This document shows, in pieces, positions 18,525 through 27,198 of a DNA stretch of 64,000 bases. The DNA is from G963674685 sp963674685 (lineage in GTDB: Bacteria; Lernaellota; Lernaellaia; JACKCT01). Location of the stretch: contig CAXXWT010000007.1 of the NCBI GenBank assembly GCA_963674685.2, positions 310,001 through 374,000 on the forward strand, given 5' to 3'. The notes beneath the pieces are model-generated. The model ran no database searches. It saw only the letters and a program-made list of their open reading frames with translations, and was not told the DNA's origin. Every line of letters starts with the position of its first letter. The stretch's first letter is position 1. The translations under genes were made by a program, and so were the position numbers.

Positions 18525-20237
18525 TCAGCCGCAGCAACCGCCCTCGTCATCGTCATTATCGTCGCTTCCGGCATCGGCGTCTGCGTCGTCAGCAGTATCA
18601 TCGTCGTTGACGTCGTCGTCCGCGTCGTCATCGGCGGGACCGGCTTCGCAGCTGTCGCTTTCCTCGACGCATATCATGTCGTTTTCGGCGCAAGGATCGC
18701 CTTCGTGGCCGCACTCCTGCGTGTCTTCGATGCACTCGTCGGTTTCATGGCCGTTGCAGAACAGACTGTCCTGGATGGGACAGGGATTCCCGCTGTGAAA
18801 ACACTCATGGTCCGTGCAATGCTCCGCCCCGTTACAATATAAACCGTCTTCGCAGTCCTCGTCGGCGACGCATCCGCACCAGATTTTGTAATTTACTTCA
18901 ACGGTTTGTTCGTCGATGGGATCGCCTTGCGCGTCTTCGGCGCCGGTCATGCGAATCGTGTTGACGCCGTCAACCGACAGATCGCAAACCGAAGCGGCGG
19001 CCGAGAAGGTCACGCTGAATGTATATGTTTCCTCGAAGGCCAGGTCATGACCGACGGCCTGGATGAGATCGTTCCAGCCGATTGTTCCGTCGTCCGATGA
19101 ATCGGACGGCGCCGCGGTGGACGAAACGAAGCTCAGGTCGTCCGAATTGTATTCGTCGGTCAGAGGCAAAAAGTGCAGCGGATCGGGATTGTTGTTGGTG
19201 ACGGTGATTTCAAAAACGATGGGCTCGCCCTGTTCGAAAACCCCGGCGGGATTGTTCTCATTGTCGCTTTCGGAAGTGATTTCCATTTGCAGGTAGTTGC
19301 CCAGGCGAAAAGAACCGACGGCCAGATCGCCGGGTTCGCCGGGCAGATTGTAATGATTCTGTTGCGTTGCCGTGGCCATGTCGAAAACCTGCATGGAACC
19401 CGAAATCATGCCCTCCAGGCCTACGTATACCAATCCCAGGGCGGGATTGACGGCGATGCCGTTGCCTTTGTCGTTCATTAAGGTGGTCGTGATCTGATCG
19501 GCGGCCACGTCGTATTTCAACAAAAAATCATGGCTCCGCGACGCGCGTGTCTGCCCCCCCACGGCGAAAATCACCAGATCCGCGCCGCTTTGGTCCACGG
19601 CGAAGGAGTAGACCTCGCCGCTCATGAAGTAGGAGCCCAGGTGCTCATGCGTGTCCAGGTCGTAGTAATGCAGGTCCGCCGTTGTGTCGCTGACGAAGGC
19701 CAGATCCCGTCCATCCCAATCCTCGACGATTTCCAGATCGTATGCGCCTGCCTCGTCGAGATCCGTCAGTTCCCAGTTTGCCGTCGGCGCGAAAGTATCG
19801 CCGTCGAAAAGAAATACCGTGGTTCCGGCGCGGTCGATGGCGTACAGATCGCCGGTCTCGCCGTGGACCTCGATTTCGATCACGTCCGTCATGCCTGTAA
19901 GGACTTTTTGATCCACCGCGTCCCCGTTTCGGGCGTCGATGACGTCAATATAATCCAGGCCCTTGTAGGCGATATACACGTACCCGCGAAACGGATCGAA
20001 CGCCAGTCCTATGGTGTCGCCGGTCTGCATGGGATATCGCCAGGTATATGCTTCCCGCAGCGCGTTGCCGTCGACGGAATAGGAAACGATGGGATAGTTC
20101 GCCATGGCGTCCACGTTCCCGATGGCGTACACCGACCGGATGACGCCGTCGTTTTGCGCCGAAGAGGCGGCGGGCGTCAGCATTATCAGGGCAAGTGCGC
20201 AAACCGCGCGGGCTAAAGCGCGTCGTGAAATTCTCAT
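18525..20237 (-). CDS. Secreted beta-propeller protein with Cys-rich repeats and Asp-rich CCG tail
   Basis: The start is placed at MRISRRALARAVCAL, giving a clean signal peptide (cleavage after SSAQ) and a 570-residue product. Residues ~25-330 carry YncE/SMP30-like propeller repeats (VYIAYKGLDYIDVIDARNG, GDLYAIDRAGTTVFLFDG, LVYVGLEGMISGSMQVFD). Then comes a DUF11-like surface-protein domain (EPIVFEITVTNNNPDPL). A Cys-rich segment follows with two copies of a C-x-DGLYCNG-type unit (CEDGLYCNGAEHC, DSLFCNGHETDEC). The end is ~40 residues of Asp/Ala/Asn and EGGCCG. The Cys-rich and Asp-rich style is common in Myxococcota-like surface proteins. The terminal Cys pair could be a sorting or anchoring signal, but no membrane helix follows it. 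Confidence 0.75.
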   Translation of the reverse strand: MRISRRALARAVCALALIMLTPAASSAQNDGVIRSVYAIGNVDAMANYPIVSYSVDGNALREAYTWRYPMQTGDTIGLAFDPFRGYVYIAYKGLDYIDVIDARNGDAVDQKVLTGMTDVIEIEVHGETGDLYAIDRAGTTVFLFDGDTFAPTANWELTDLDEAGAYDLEIVEDWDGRDLAFVSDTTADLHYYDLDTHEHLGSYFMSGEVYSFAVDQSGADLVIFAVGGQTRASRSHDFLLKYDVAADQITTTLMNDKGNGIAVNPALGLVYVGLEGMISGSMQVFDMATATQQNHYNLPGEPGDLAVGSFRLGNYLQMEITSESDNENNPAGVFEQGEPIVFEITVTNNNPDPLHFLPLTDEYNSDDLSFVSSTAAPSDSSDDGTIGWNDLIQAVGHDLAFEETYTFSVTFSAAASVCDLSVDGVNTIRMTGAEDAQGDPIDEQTVEVNYKIWCGCVADEDCEDGLYCNGAEHCTDHECFHSGNPCPIQDSLFCNGHETDECIEDTQECGHEGDPCAENDMICVEESDSCEAGPADDDADDDVNDDDTADDADADAGSDDNDDDEGGCCG

Positions 20238-20328
20238 AGTGTCAGATAACTTCAAAGTCATGGCTTATCTCCGCTTATTCGATTACAAGCAGCGATTATA
20301 CTCATTTCGGCAAGGAATGAAATGTAAG

Positions 20329-20349
20329 AAGCGGCCGGGCCGGCCGCTT
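20329..20349. terminator. Intrinsic terminator hairpin
   Basis: AAGCGGCC pairs with GGCCGCTT around GGGCC. A T run follows on the plus strand; CTTCTTACATTT follows on the minus strand. It lies downstream of the C45 gene and upstream of the propeller gene, so it probably separates their transcripts. Confidence 0.65.
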
Positions 20350-20388
20350 TTTGTAAGATACTATTCAGTTATTGCGTCGGCGCCGGAT

Positions 20389-21774
20389 TTACTCGAACAC
20401 CGCCGGGGAAACGGGCTGCGCGTCGGGTAGTTCCAATAGTTCACCTAAAGAAAAGCCCACGAAAGTCTGCTCCGGCACCGGAATGGCGCCCGCCGCGACC
20501 CAGAACCACAGGTTGGTCGGATCGAAGACCACCTGATAAATGGCGCCGTTCGTGGCGATGCTGCTGTTGTTGTCGAACGTGCCTTCGGGCTGCTGCTCGC
20601 CGTCGTCGGGATTCACGCGGTCGCGCAGAATGCTCACCATGACTTCCGGATCGATCTGCCCGTAATTTGTGTCGATCCCGTCGGGCGTAGCCAGTTGCAT
20701 CAGGCGCTCGTAGCGGCGGCGCGATGAATCCCCGGTGGGAAACTCGTCGGCGTCTTTGGTTTCCTCGGCGACGAAATGGTTGGTCAAAGCCACGACGCCG
20801 TCGGTCATATCGCGGATGCCCAGAACCGTCGCCGTCATCTCGAACGCCGATGCGCCGGTAGTGTCCGAAACCATGATCCCTTCAACGCTGATGTGCTCCG
20901 CTTCCTCCACCAGTTGTCGGGCCTCGGCCAGGGAAGAAGATTCCTTCAGGATCATGGCCTGCATCTGTACATGGCTGCGTCCGCTGTCGCCCACGAAGCT
21001 GTCGTTGAGCGGATCGGCTTCGTCGGACGCCGTGCTGACGCCCATGGCGTTCATGCCGTTGTAGGGGCTCAGATTGCCGGGGAATCCGATGTAAACGTGC
21101 GGGATGCCGTCCGTCGGCTGGCGCACGAAAATCACGGGGTAGTCGAGCAGAAAATCGATTTCGTCCCAGTCCAGGCTTCGGGCGTGATAAAGGTTTCCGT
21201 CGGTGGTGGCGTCGCCCATGGCGCTGACCTGCGAGCAGGCCCGCGGGTACAGCAGATTGCCTGATTTGAAGGGAATGAGGCTGCCGATTTTTTCCAAAAG
21301 CACGTCGCCGAAGTTCAGCAGCATGCAGATGTCCGTGGTCCAGCCGATGTCCCCGGCGGTTTCGTTGATCCCCCGGCATTCCTCGATGATGTCCGGGTAG
21401 GAATATTCATAGGCCATGTCCAAAAGTCCCGTGGCCCGGGCGATGGGCGTGACAATTTCGATCAAGTGCATGGAATCGAGCCACGCCACGCCGGCGGCCA
21501 GCTCGTCGTGCAGCAACTCGCCGTGCTGCCGGCCCATCTGGTACGGCGTTCCCGACAGCCAGACGACGGTGAAATTTTCATACTCTTCCCGCTTGGGCTC
21601 AACGGGCGTCCAGTCGTCATCCGCGTCGTCATCGTCACTCGTGTCGTCGTCGCTTGCGTCATCGTCATTGGCTGCGTCGTTGTCGTCATCATCGTCATCG
21701 TCGCCGCATGATACGGCTGTCATAAGAAGCGCCGACATGGCGAGAAGCAAAAATATTTTCCAGATTCGGTTCAT
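20389..21774 (-). CDS. Asp-tract lipoprotein with C45-type Ntn-hydrolase (acyltransferase/peptidase) domain
   Basis: The start MNRIWKIFLL is 6 nt after GCGGAGA. A lipobox (TAVSC, Cys23) is followed at once by GDDDDDDD and a ~30-residue Asp/Ser/Ala tract, then the catalytic domain. The motif YQMGRQHGELLHDEL marks the peptidase C45/acyl-CoA:6-APA acyltransferase family. The predicted autoprocessing nucleophile is Cys180 in YPRACSQVSAMGD, followed by the family's LYHARSLDWD. Family members hydrolyse or transfer amide-linked acyl groups (penicillins, ceramides, bile-salt-like amides). Being a mature lipoprotein, it would act in the periplasm or at the cell surface. The natural substrate is unknown. 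It lies 30 bp after aqpZ on the same strand. Confidence 0.83.
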   Translation of the reverse strand: MNRIWKIFLLLAMSALLMTAVSCGDDDDDDDNDAANDDDASDDDTSDDDDADDDWTPVEPKREEYENFTVVWLSGTPYQMGRQHGELLHDELAAGVAWLDSMHLIEIVTPIARATGLLDMAYEYSYPDIIEECRGINETAGDIGWTTDICMLLNFGDVLLEKIGSLIPFKSGNLLYPRACSQVSAMGDATTDGNLYHARSLDWDEIDFLLDYPVIFVRQPTDGIPHVYIGFPGNLSPYNGMNAMGVSTASDEADPLNDSFVGDSGRSHVQMQAMILKESSSLAEARQLVEEAEHISVEGIMVSDTTGASAFEMTATVLGIRDMTDGVVALTNHFVAEETKDADEFPTGDSSRRRYERLMQLATPDGIDTNYGQIDPEVMVSILRDRVNPDDGEQQPEGTFDNNSSIATNGAIYQVVFDPTNLWFWVAAGAIPVPEQTFVGFSLGELLELPDAQPVSPAVFE

Positions 21775-21803
21775 AATCATTCTCCGCTTTTGATGAAGCA
21801 AAG

Positions 21804-22496
21804 CTATTTTTTGGCGATGGCCGGATAGGCGATTCCCGCCAGCGCGGCGCCGACAATCGGCGCCAGCCAGAAAAGCCAAAGCTGTTTAACGGCCCATGCT
21901 CCGGCAAATAGCGCGGGGCCGGTGGAACGCGCCGGATTGACCGACAGGTTCGTGACCGGGATGCCGATCAGGTGAATCAGCGTCAGTCCCAGGCCGATGG
22001 CGATGGGTGCGAAACCGGCGGGGGCTCTTTCGTCCGTCGAACCTAAGATGATGAAAAGAAAGGCAAACGTCAGCACCACCTCCGCGACGAGGCACGACAG
22101 CAGGGAATATCCGCCGGGAGAGTGGGCTCCGTAACCGTTGGAGGCGAAACCGCCGGCGGTGCTGAAGCCCGCCTTGCCCGAGGCGATGACGTATAAAACC
22201 GCCGCCGCGACCACGGCCGCGATAACCTGCGTGATGATGTATGGGACCAAATCTTTTGCCGGGAACCGTTTTCCAACCGCCAGACCGACGGAAACCGCCG
22301 GATTAAAATGCCCGCCGGATATATGCCCGACCGCGTAGGCCATCGTCATCACCGTCAGGCCGAAGGCCAGGGCGACCCCGGCAAATCCGATTCCGAGTCC
22401 GGGATAAGCCGCGGCTAAAACAGCGCTGCCGCAGCCCCCGAACACGAGCCAGAAAGTTCCCACGAACTCCGCGGCAAGTCGTTTTCCCAACGGCAT
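21804..22496 (-). CDS. aqpZ: Aquaporin Z water channel
   Basis: A 230-residue six-helix protein with both NPA boxes (GHFNPAVS and SVNPARST). Long stretches are nearly identical to E. coli AqpZ, such as GTFWLVFGGCGSAVLAA, ASNGYGAHSPGGYS and APAGFAPIAIGLGLTLIHL. The pore residues typical of water-selective channels are in place: Phe/His/Thr/Arg, with His in TLIHLIGIPVTN and Arg in NPARS. The start follows AAAGGAG by 7 nt. It conducts water across the inner membrane. It is the first gene of the minus-strand run leading to the C45 lipoprotein. Confidence 0.97.
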   Translation of the reverse strand: MPLGKRLAAEFVGTFWLVFGGCGSAVLAAAYPGLGIGFAGVALAFGLTVMTMAYAVGHISGGHFNPAVSVGLAVGKRFPAKDLVPYIITQVIAAVVAAAVLYVIASGKAGFSTAGGFASNGYGAHSPGGYSLLSCLVAEVVLTFAFLFIILGSTDERAPAGFAPIAIGLGLTLIHLIGIPVTNLSVNPARSTGPALFAGAWAVKQLWLFWLAPIVGAALAGIAYPAIAKK

Positions 22497-22728
22497 GGCA
22501 ATTCTCCTTTAGTGCTAGGATTGTTGAAATGTTCACACGCACACCACCATATTCCTTATCAAGTGAAAGCCGGATAAGGTCAAGTCGGCAACCTGAAAAA
22601 AAAAGGAAGTTAAACAGAATTAACTCAGACTGTTTGGGCATGATGCTTTTTATAAAGAGGGCTGTATTTTTTCTTGATTCTTCATCATTAATCCGTATGA
22701 TCGGACCGCATTTAACGGAGGTTTCACA

Positions 22729-23469
22729 ATGAAATCACAGACCATCACGATCATCCTATTGGCTCTTTTGATCGCCACATTCGCCGTTGCTTTGTCCTGC
22801 GGCGATGATGACGATGATGACAACGACGATAATGACGACGACGATGCCGAAACAGTGGATGTTCCGGCGGACAATTCCGAAGGCGTTATGACCGGTCTCA
22901 GCGTCGTGAAAGGGCAGGATATTTCACTCACTGCCACGGGATACGTGCAATTGGAAGTCGACGGTGAAGATGTGGGGCCCGACGGCCTCGACCAGGCATG
23001 CGGCGCCGGGTGTCCTCTCGAAGACTCGAACTGGGGAATGCTTCTGATCAAAATCGAATCATCCGCAAAAGCCGGTCCGGTTTACGTGGGCGCCGGCTCG
23101 GACTTTTCCGGCCAGGCGCCCGCTGCCGGCGATTTGGGCTTTACCATCAACGACAGCGATTATTCGGACAACGGCGGTTCTTTTAGCGTGGATGTCGATC
23201 TGGGCGATGAACCGTCCGGCGACGATGACGATGACGACGCAACAACATGCACTGTCGAAGAATACTGCGATTTCTATATTGCCTGCGGCGCATACGCGGA
23301 CCAGGACAGTTGCTTGTCCACCAGCCAGGCCTATTTTGATCAATGCCCTTCGGTTGATGTTTTTCTCGGCTGCTCCTGCGGATGTTTTGAGCAGTTCAGC
23401 GATTGCATGGACACGGCTCTGAACGACTGCGTGATCGACTGTTTTGTCACCGAGTGCGATCCGCAATAA
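22729..23469 (+). CDS. Asp-tract lipoprotein with LecA-like domain and Cys-rich C-terminus
   Basis: The start follows ACGGAGG by 7 nt. A lipobox (AVALSC, Cys24) is followed by GDDDDDDNDDNDDDD. Residues ~45-160 resemble the PA-IL/LecA galactose-lectin or PA14-like carbohydrate-binding fold. The signs are a Gly-rich GPDG segment, MLLIKI.., VGAGSDFSGQA..GDLGFTIND and the closing DNGGSFSVDV. A second Asp tract then separates an ~80-residue module with about 12 Cys (CTVEEYCDFYIACGAYADQDSC and onward). The protein is predicted to sit on the outer membrane with a sugar-binding head, but the lectin call is by fold pattern only. Confidence 0.7.
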   Translation: MKSQTITIILLALLIATFAVALSCGDDDDDDNDDNDDDDAETVDVPADNSEGVMTGLSVVKGQDISLTATGYVQLEVDGEDVGPDGLDQACGAGCPLEDSNWGMLLIKIESSAKAGPVYVGAGSDFSGQAPAAGDLGFTINDSDYSDNGGSFSVDVDLGDEPSGDDDDDDATTCTVEEYCDFYIACGAYADQDSCLSTSQAYFDQCPSVDVFLGCSCGCFEQFSDCMDTALNDCVIDCFVTECDPQ

Positions 23470-23494
23470 CGCCCGGTAGAGATAAACGATATGT

Positions 23495-23532
23495 CGCCTT
23501 GCAACCGTTGCCGTCGCGGCGGTTGCAGGGCG
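23495..23532 (+). terminator. Hairpin terminator after the LecA-like lipoprotein gene
   Basis: CGCC and GCAACCG pair with CGGTTGC and GGCG, with a two-base bulge on each side and a ~12-nt loop. TTATGATTTTT follows. Confidence 0.6.
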
Positions 23533-23629
23533 TTATGATTTTTGGCGGTCCCCAAATATCTTTAGGAGCGCCTGAAAATGTATCCCTTGCTTTCTTGAAA
23601 TCCTTCCAAGCGGGTATTAGATTGCGGCC

Positions 23630-24715
23630 ATGAGCGCCTTGCACAGAAATACAAAAATTTTCTTTTTCGTTTTGATCCTGATCTGTCTGCCTTTGCTCAA
23701 CTGCGACCGACAGGTCATTGCTCCGCCCGAATCCGCCGGGGCGAGCCTTTTGCGCCTTGAGGGCGCGGCCATGGGAACGTCCTGGCATATCACGATTGCG
23801 CAAAAACCGGGTTCCGGGCTTTCGGCCGAAGCGGTCAAAAGCAAAGTCGAAAAAAGAATTCAGGAAGTGGAAGGCGCCATGTCCACCTTCATTGCCGACT
23901 CGGAAGTTTCCCGGTTCAACGCAAGGGGCGCCGACGAGCCCGTGAAGGTCTCCGGACAAACCGTGGCCGTCGTGGAAAAAGCGCTGGAGATTGCCCGGGC
24001 CACGGGCGGCGCCTATGATCCGACGGTCTGGCCGCTGGTCCGGCTATGGGGTTTCGGCGACAAGGACGCGGACGACGGGCCGCCGAGCGCGGAAGAAATC
24101 GAAGAAGCCGCAAAGCTCGTGGATTACACGGCCGTCAATGTGGACCGGGAAAATTCGACGCTGACGAAAACGCGCGCGGGCGTCAGCCTGGATCTGGCGT
24201 CCGTGGCCAAGGGATACGGCGTGGACCGGGTCTGGGAGCTTTTGGATTCTCTGGGTTGCGCGGACTTTATGATTGAAATCGGCGGCGAGGTCCGCACGAA
24301 GGGCAAAAATCCCGACGGCGTTTTATGGCGGATCGGCATCGACCGGCCCCGCATTGACAGTGCGCCGGGGCAGGAGCTTCAAACCGTGGTTCACCTATCG
24401 GGCCGGGCCGTCGCCACGAGCGGCGATTACAGAAATTATCGCACCGTCGAAGGCCGGCGCATTTCCCACACCATCGATCCCAGGATCAAAGGCCCGATCA
24501 CGCACAATCTCGCATCCGTGACCGTCATCGCCCCGACGTGCATCGAGGCCGACGCCCTGGCGACCGCCGCCGATGTTCTCGGCCCCGTCGAAGGAATGAA
24601 ATTCATTGAATCCATAAGCGGCGTCGAGGCCATGCTGATCACACGCGAGGACGACGCCCGCTTTGAGGTGAAAATGACGAAAGGTTTCGGCAAATATACG
24701 CAGGGTTCGAATTGA
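23630..24715 (+). CDS. apbE: FAD:protein FMN transferase (ApbE) lipoprotein
   Basis: A 361-residue lipoprotein (lipobox LPLLNC, Cys25). The ApbE motifs appear in order: GTSWHITIA, the MSTF..SEVSRFN segment, GAYDPTVWPLVRLWGFG, DLASVAKGYGVDRV, and the Mg/FAD-binding end SGDYRNYR..ISHTIDPR. ApbE attaches FMN from FAD to Thr residues of periplasmic-facing flavoproteins such as RnfG/NqrC. No such acceptor gene is in the window. It is a single gene between two hairpins or repeats. Confidence 0.95.
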   Translation: MSALHRNTKIFFFVLILICLPLLNCDRQVIAPPESAGASLLRLEGAAMGTSWHITIAQKPGSGLSAEAVKSKVEKRIQEVEGAMSTFIADSEVSRFNARGADEPVKVSGQTVAVVEKALEIARATGGAYDPTVWPLVRLWGFGDKDADDGPPSAEEIEEAAKLVDYTAVNVDRENSTLTKTRAGVSLDLASVAKGYGVDRVWELLDSLGCADFMIEIGGEVRTKGKNPDGVLWRIGIDRPRIDSAPGQELQTVVHLSGRAVATSGDYRNYRTVEGRRISHTIDPRIKGPITHNLASVTVIAPTCIEADALATAADVLGPVEGMKFIESISGVEAMLITREDDARFEVKMTKGFGKYTQGSN

Positions 24716-25069
24716 CATTGTTTTTAGTTTGTATCGACTCGTTTCCAAATAAGGTTGTGGAGCAATATGGGCGAGAATCGATCCTGTCATCCCGAGCGAG
24801 TCGTTCAGGACGAGTCGAGGGATCCCTTTAATGATGTGTGAGTATTATTTTGAAGTGTATGCATATAATAGGACAACAACGCCTTTTTGAAGGGATTTCT
24901 CGACTTCGCAGCCTTCGGCTGCTTTCGCTCGAAATGACAGCAGGCGCTTAAAATGGATAGTAAATTCACAAAGCGCCCCGCTGCTCCATAAGCGCTTTCT
25001 TGACTTAACCGCGCAGAGTCGGAGATAAGATTGTGATGCAATTTTTGCCCCAACAGGAGGCCTCGGCGA
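24716..25069. repeat. MITE-like inverted-repeat element (24785-24940) in a non-coding gap
   Basis: The left arm starts TGTCATCCCGAGCGA (24785) and reaches GTCGAGGGATCCCTT. The right arm, read in reverse complement from 24940, is TGTCATTTCGAGCGA... to GTCGAGAAATCCCTT. The arms are ~45 bp each with an A/T-rich centre of about 65 bp. This TGTCATtcCGAGCG/aAATGACA family is a widespread non-autonomous repeat type. The right arm has an extra CAGCCTTCGGCTG hairpin. The rest of the gap holds no gene; AGGAGG at the right end belongs to the next gene. Confidence 0.7.
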
Positions 25070-26606
25070 ATGCCTAAAATTATCTTTCCCGTTCCCCGGG
25101 AAGAAGATCCCGTCATATTTACTTTCGCGCCCCTGGCGATTTTACGCCTGGCGAAAATGGCTCAAGAGGCCGGGTACGAGCCGGTCATTTTGGACGCCAA
25201 GCAGCTTAAAGGCGATTTTTTGCCCCGCCTGGAAAAGGAATACAAGGACGATCCGGCCCTGGTCTGGTGCTCGGGCAAGCTGGGCCGGCAGCTCAAAGAT
25301 CTCATTGCGGCGGCGAAGCTGGCCAAAAAGGTCAATCCCGATCTGCCCGTCGCCTTCGGCGGCTGGTATTACCCGCTGGATAAAAAAGCCTCCCTGGCGC
25401 CGGACTACGTGGACTACGTGGTCAGCGGACAGGCCGAACGCACGATCCCCGAACTGGCCGATGCGTTGAGACAAGGCGGCGATCTGAAAAGCATCAAGGG
25501 ACTTCGCGGGAAAAACGAGGACGGCTCGATCTGGGAGGCGCCGGAGCGTGAATGGGAGCGCAACCTGGATGTTTTCGGTTTTTATCCGTTCGACATGATC
25601 GACATGGAGTTTTACATCAGCGGCGCAGGCGGGCGCTGCCAGACCATGGTGGCCGGGACGAAGCGCTCCATCAACTACACGTACTCCCGAGGCTGTCACG
25701 GCATGTGCTCCTTCTGCCATACCACCGCCATCTGGGACCGGGGCTGGTTTTCCCACACCCCCGAACACGTGGTCGAGGAACTCAACCGGCTGATCACGGA
25801 GTACAAGGTCGAGGGCATCGATTTTCACGACACGAATATGCTCACGGGTCTAAGCCGCGCCCGTAAAATCCTCGAAGGCATCAGGGACAGCGGACACAAA
25901 ATCCGCTGGAAATGCTCGGTGCGCGTGGATCAGGTCAACGCCTTGAGCGACGAGATGATGGAACTCATCCGGGACACGGGATGCGCCGAGTTCGCCACCG
26001 GCGCGGAGAGCAGTTCATCGCGCGTGCTGGGAATCGTCGCGAAGGAAGTGGTGGCCACGGAGATCGTGGACTGCTCGAAGCGCTGCGAAAAAATACGGCA
26101 TCCTTTCGTCGTATTCTTTCATGGTGGGTTTTCCCGACGAACACAACTGGGAAGACAGCAAAGCCACGCTTTCCTTCATGGCTATGCTGCGCAGCATCAT
26201 GCCCAACGCCCTGGCCGAATATTTTTACTACACGCCGATTCCCGAAACGCCCCTGTTCAAGGGCTACGCGGCGAAGTATCTGCCTCCGCACGATACGCTG
26301 GAGGATTACCTTATCTTCTCGGCCTACGATCCCAACATGCCCTGGGTGGACGACAAGCTGCCGAAGCTGCTGAAAATGGCCACGCGCTTTTATTTCCGCT
26401 TCGCCATTCCCGACGACTCCATGAAGCGGCGCATGCGCGGCAGCGGGCCGGTGGCTATTGCGCTGAAAATTCTGGGACGCCTGTCCGACTGGCGGGTGCG
26501 CAACCGGCGCTACGGCTTTCCCTTCGAGTATAAGACCGCGCGTTTCGTCAAGGACGTGCTCATCGGGAAACTGGGATTGTTCAAAAAGTTTCGGGAACTT
26601 TTATAA
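25070..26606 (+). CDS. B12-binding-type radical SAM protein, frameshifted in an A run
   Basis: The ATG follows AGGAGG by 9 nt. A B12-binding-like Rossmann region (res ~1-130, with FGGWYYP) precedes the radical SAM core, whose cluster motif is C209-HGM-C-SF-C216. The frame runs to ..DCSKRCEK. It then breaks at the run of six A at 26088-26093, and the natural continuation (KYGILSSYSFMVGFPDEHNWE) is in the next frame through to 26606. Removing one A restores a 511-residue protein of normal family length. If the frameshift is genuine the product loses the end of the radical SAM barrel; it may equally be a homopolymer sequencing error. The substrate is unknown. Confidence 0.85.
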
Positions 26607-26658
26607 AATTTCATCTAATGTGCTTTAAGCATACTCTATCGCAACAACGGAGGAAGAA

Positions 26659-27045
26659 ATGAAAATCAGAGTTTTGGGGATATTGGTTCTCGGGTTTATT
26701 CTTGGATTGATCATAAGCGTCGGAGCATCTTGCGGGGATGACGATGATGACGATGATGATGATGATGACGACGACAACCAAGAGCCGACGGGCGTCTGCC
26801 ACTACGAATGTTCATATTTTACGAACACGACCATCAACCAGACGACGTGCTACGACACAAGCGGCACGGGATCGATGGCGCTGACGGGCTTCACCAACGA
26901 AGCCGACTGCCGGGAATACGCCCAAGCCTGCTGTGACGAGATCAATGATGGCGATGCGGAGCTTACAAACCTTTATTTCACGATGGATTGTTCCGATTGC
27001 GGCGACGCTGCCTGCGAACCGGAATGGTTGGAGGATTACGACTGA
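26659..27045 (+). CDS. Small Asp-tract, Cys-rich lipoprotein
   Basis: A 128-residue protein with the start ATG 6 nt after ACGGAGGA. It has a lipobox (VGASC, Cys25) followed by G and 13 Asp, then a ~85-residue module with ten Cys (CHYECSYF, QACCDEI, CSDCGDAAC). No catalytic motif is visible; it resembles the other Asp-tract lipoproteins at 21.8 and 22.7 kb. It sits between a radical SAM gene and a ghost copy of that gene's 3' end, which suggests it replaced a paralogue. Confidence 0.75.
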   Translation: MKIRVLGILVLGFILGLIISVGASCGDDDDDDDDDDDDDNQEPTGVCHYECSYFTNTTINQTTCYDTSGTGSMALTGFTNEADCREYAQACCDEINDGDAELTNLYFTMDCSDCGDAACEPEWLEDYD

Positions 27046-27050
27046 TAAAC

Positions 27051-27120
27051 CGGTTCGGTGATTAAGGACGCGCTCATTGGCAAGCTCGGGCTTTTCAAGA
27101 AATTCAAAGACCTTTTGTAA
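27051..27120 (+). pseudogene. Ghost 3' end of a second radical SAM paralogue
   Basis: Read from GTG at 27058 it gives VIKDALIGKLGLFKKFKDLL and stop. This closely matches the end of the gene finishing at 26606 (VKDVLIGKLGLFKKFRELL, stop). Most nucleotide differences fall at third codon positions, so the copy diverged under selection before its body was lost. CGGTTC just upstream extends the match with a one-base offset. Confidence 0.75.
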
Positions 27121-27139
27121 AAACGCATCGCGCTTTTAA

Positions 27140-27175
27140 AAACGGGGCCAAAGGAAAACTCCTTCAGCCCCGTTT
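27140..27175. terminator. Intrinsic terminator before the leuS 3' end
   Basis: AAACGGGGC pairs with GCCCCGTTT, with inner AAGGA/TCCTT pairing and TGTTTT after it. It lies between the lipoprotein/ghost region and the convergent leuS gene and can serve both strands. Confidence 0.75.
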
Positions 27176-27198
27176 GTTTTGCCTGTTCTCGGTTTCGG

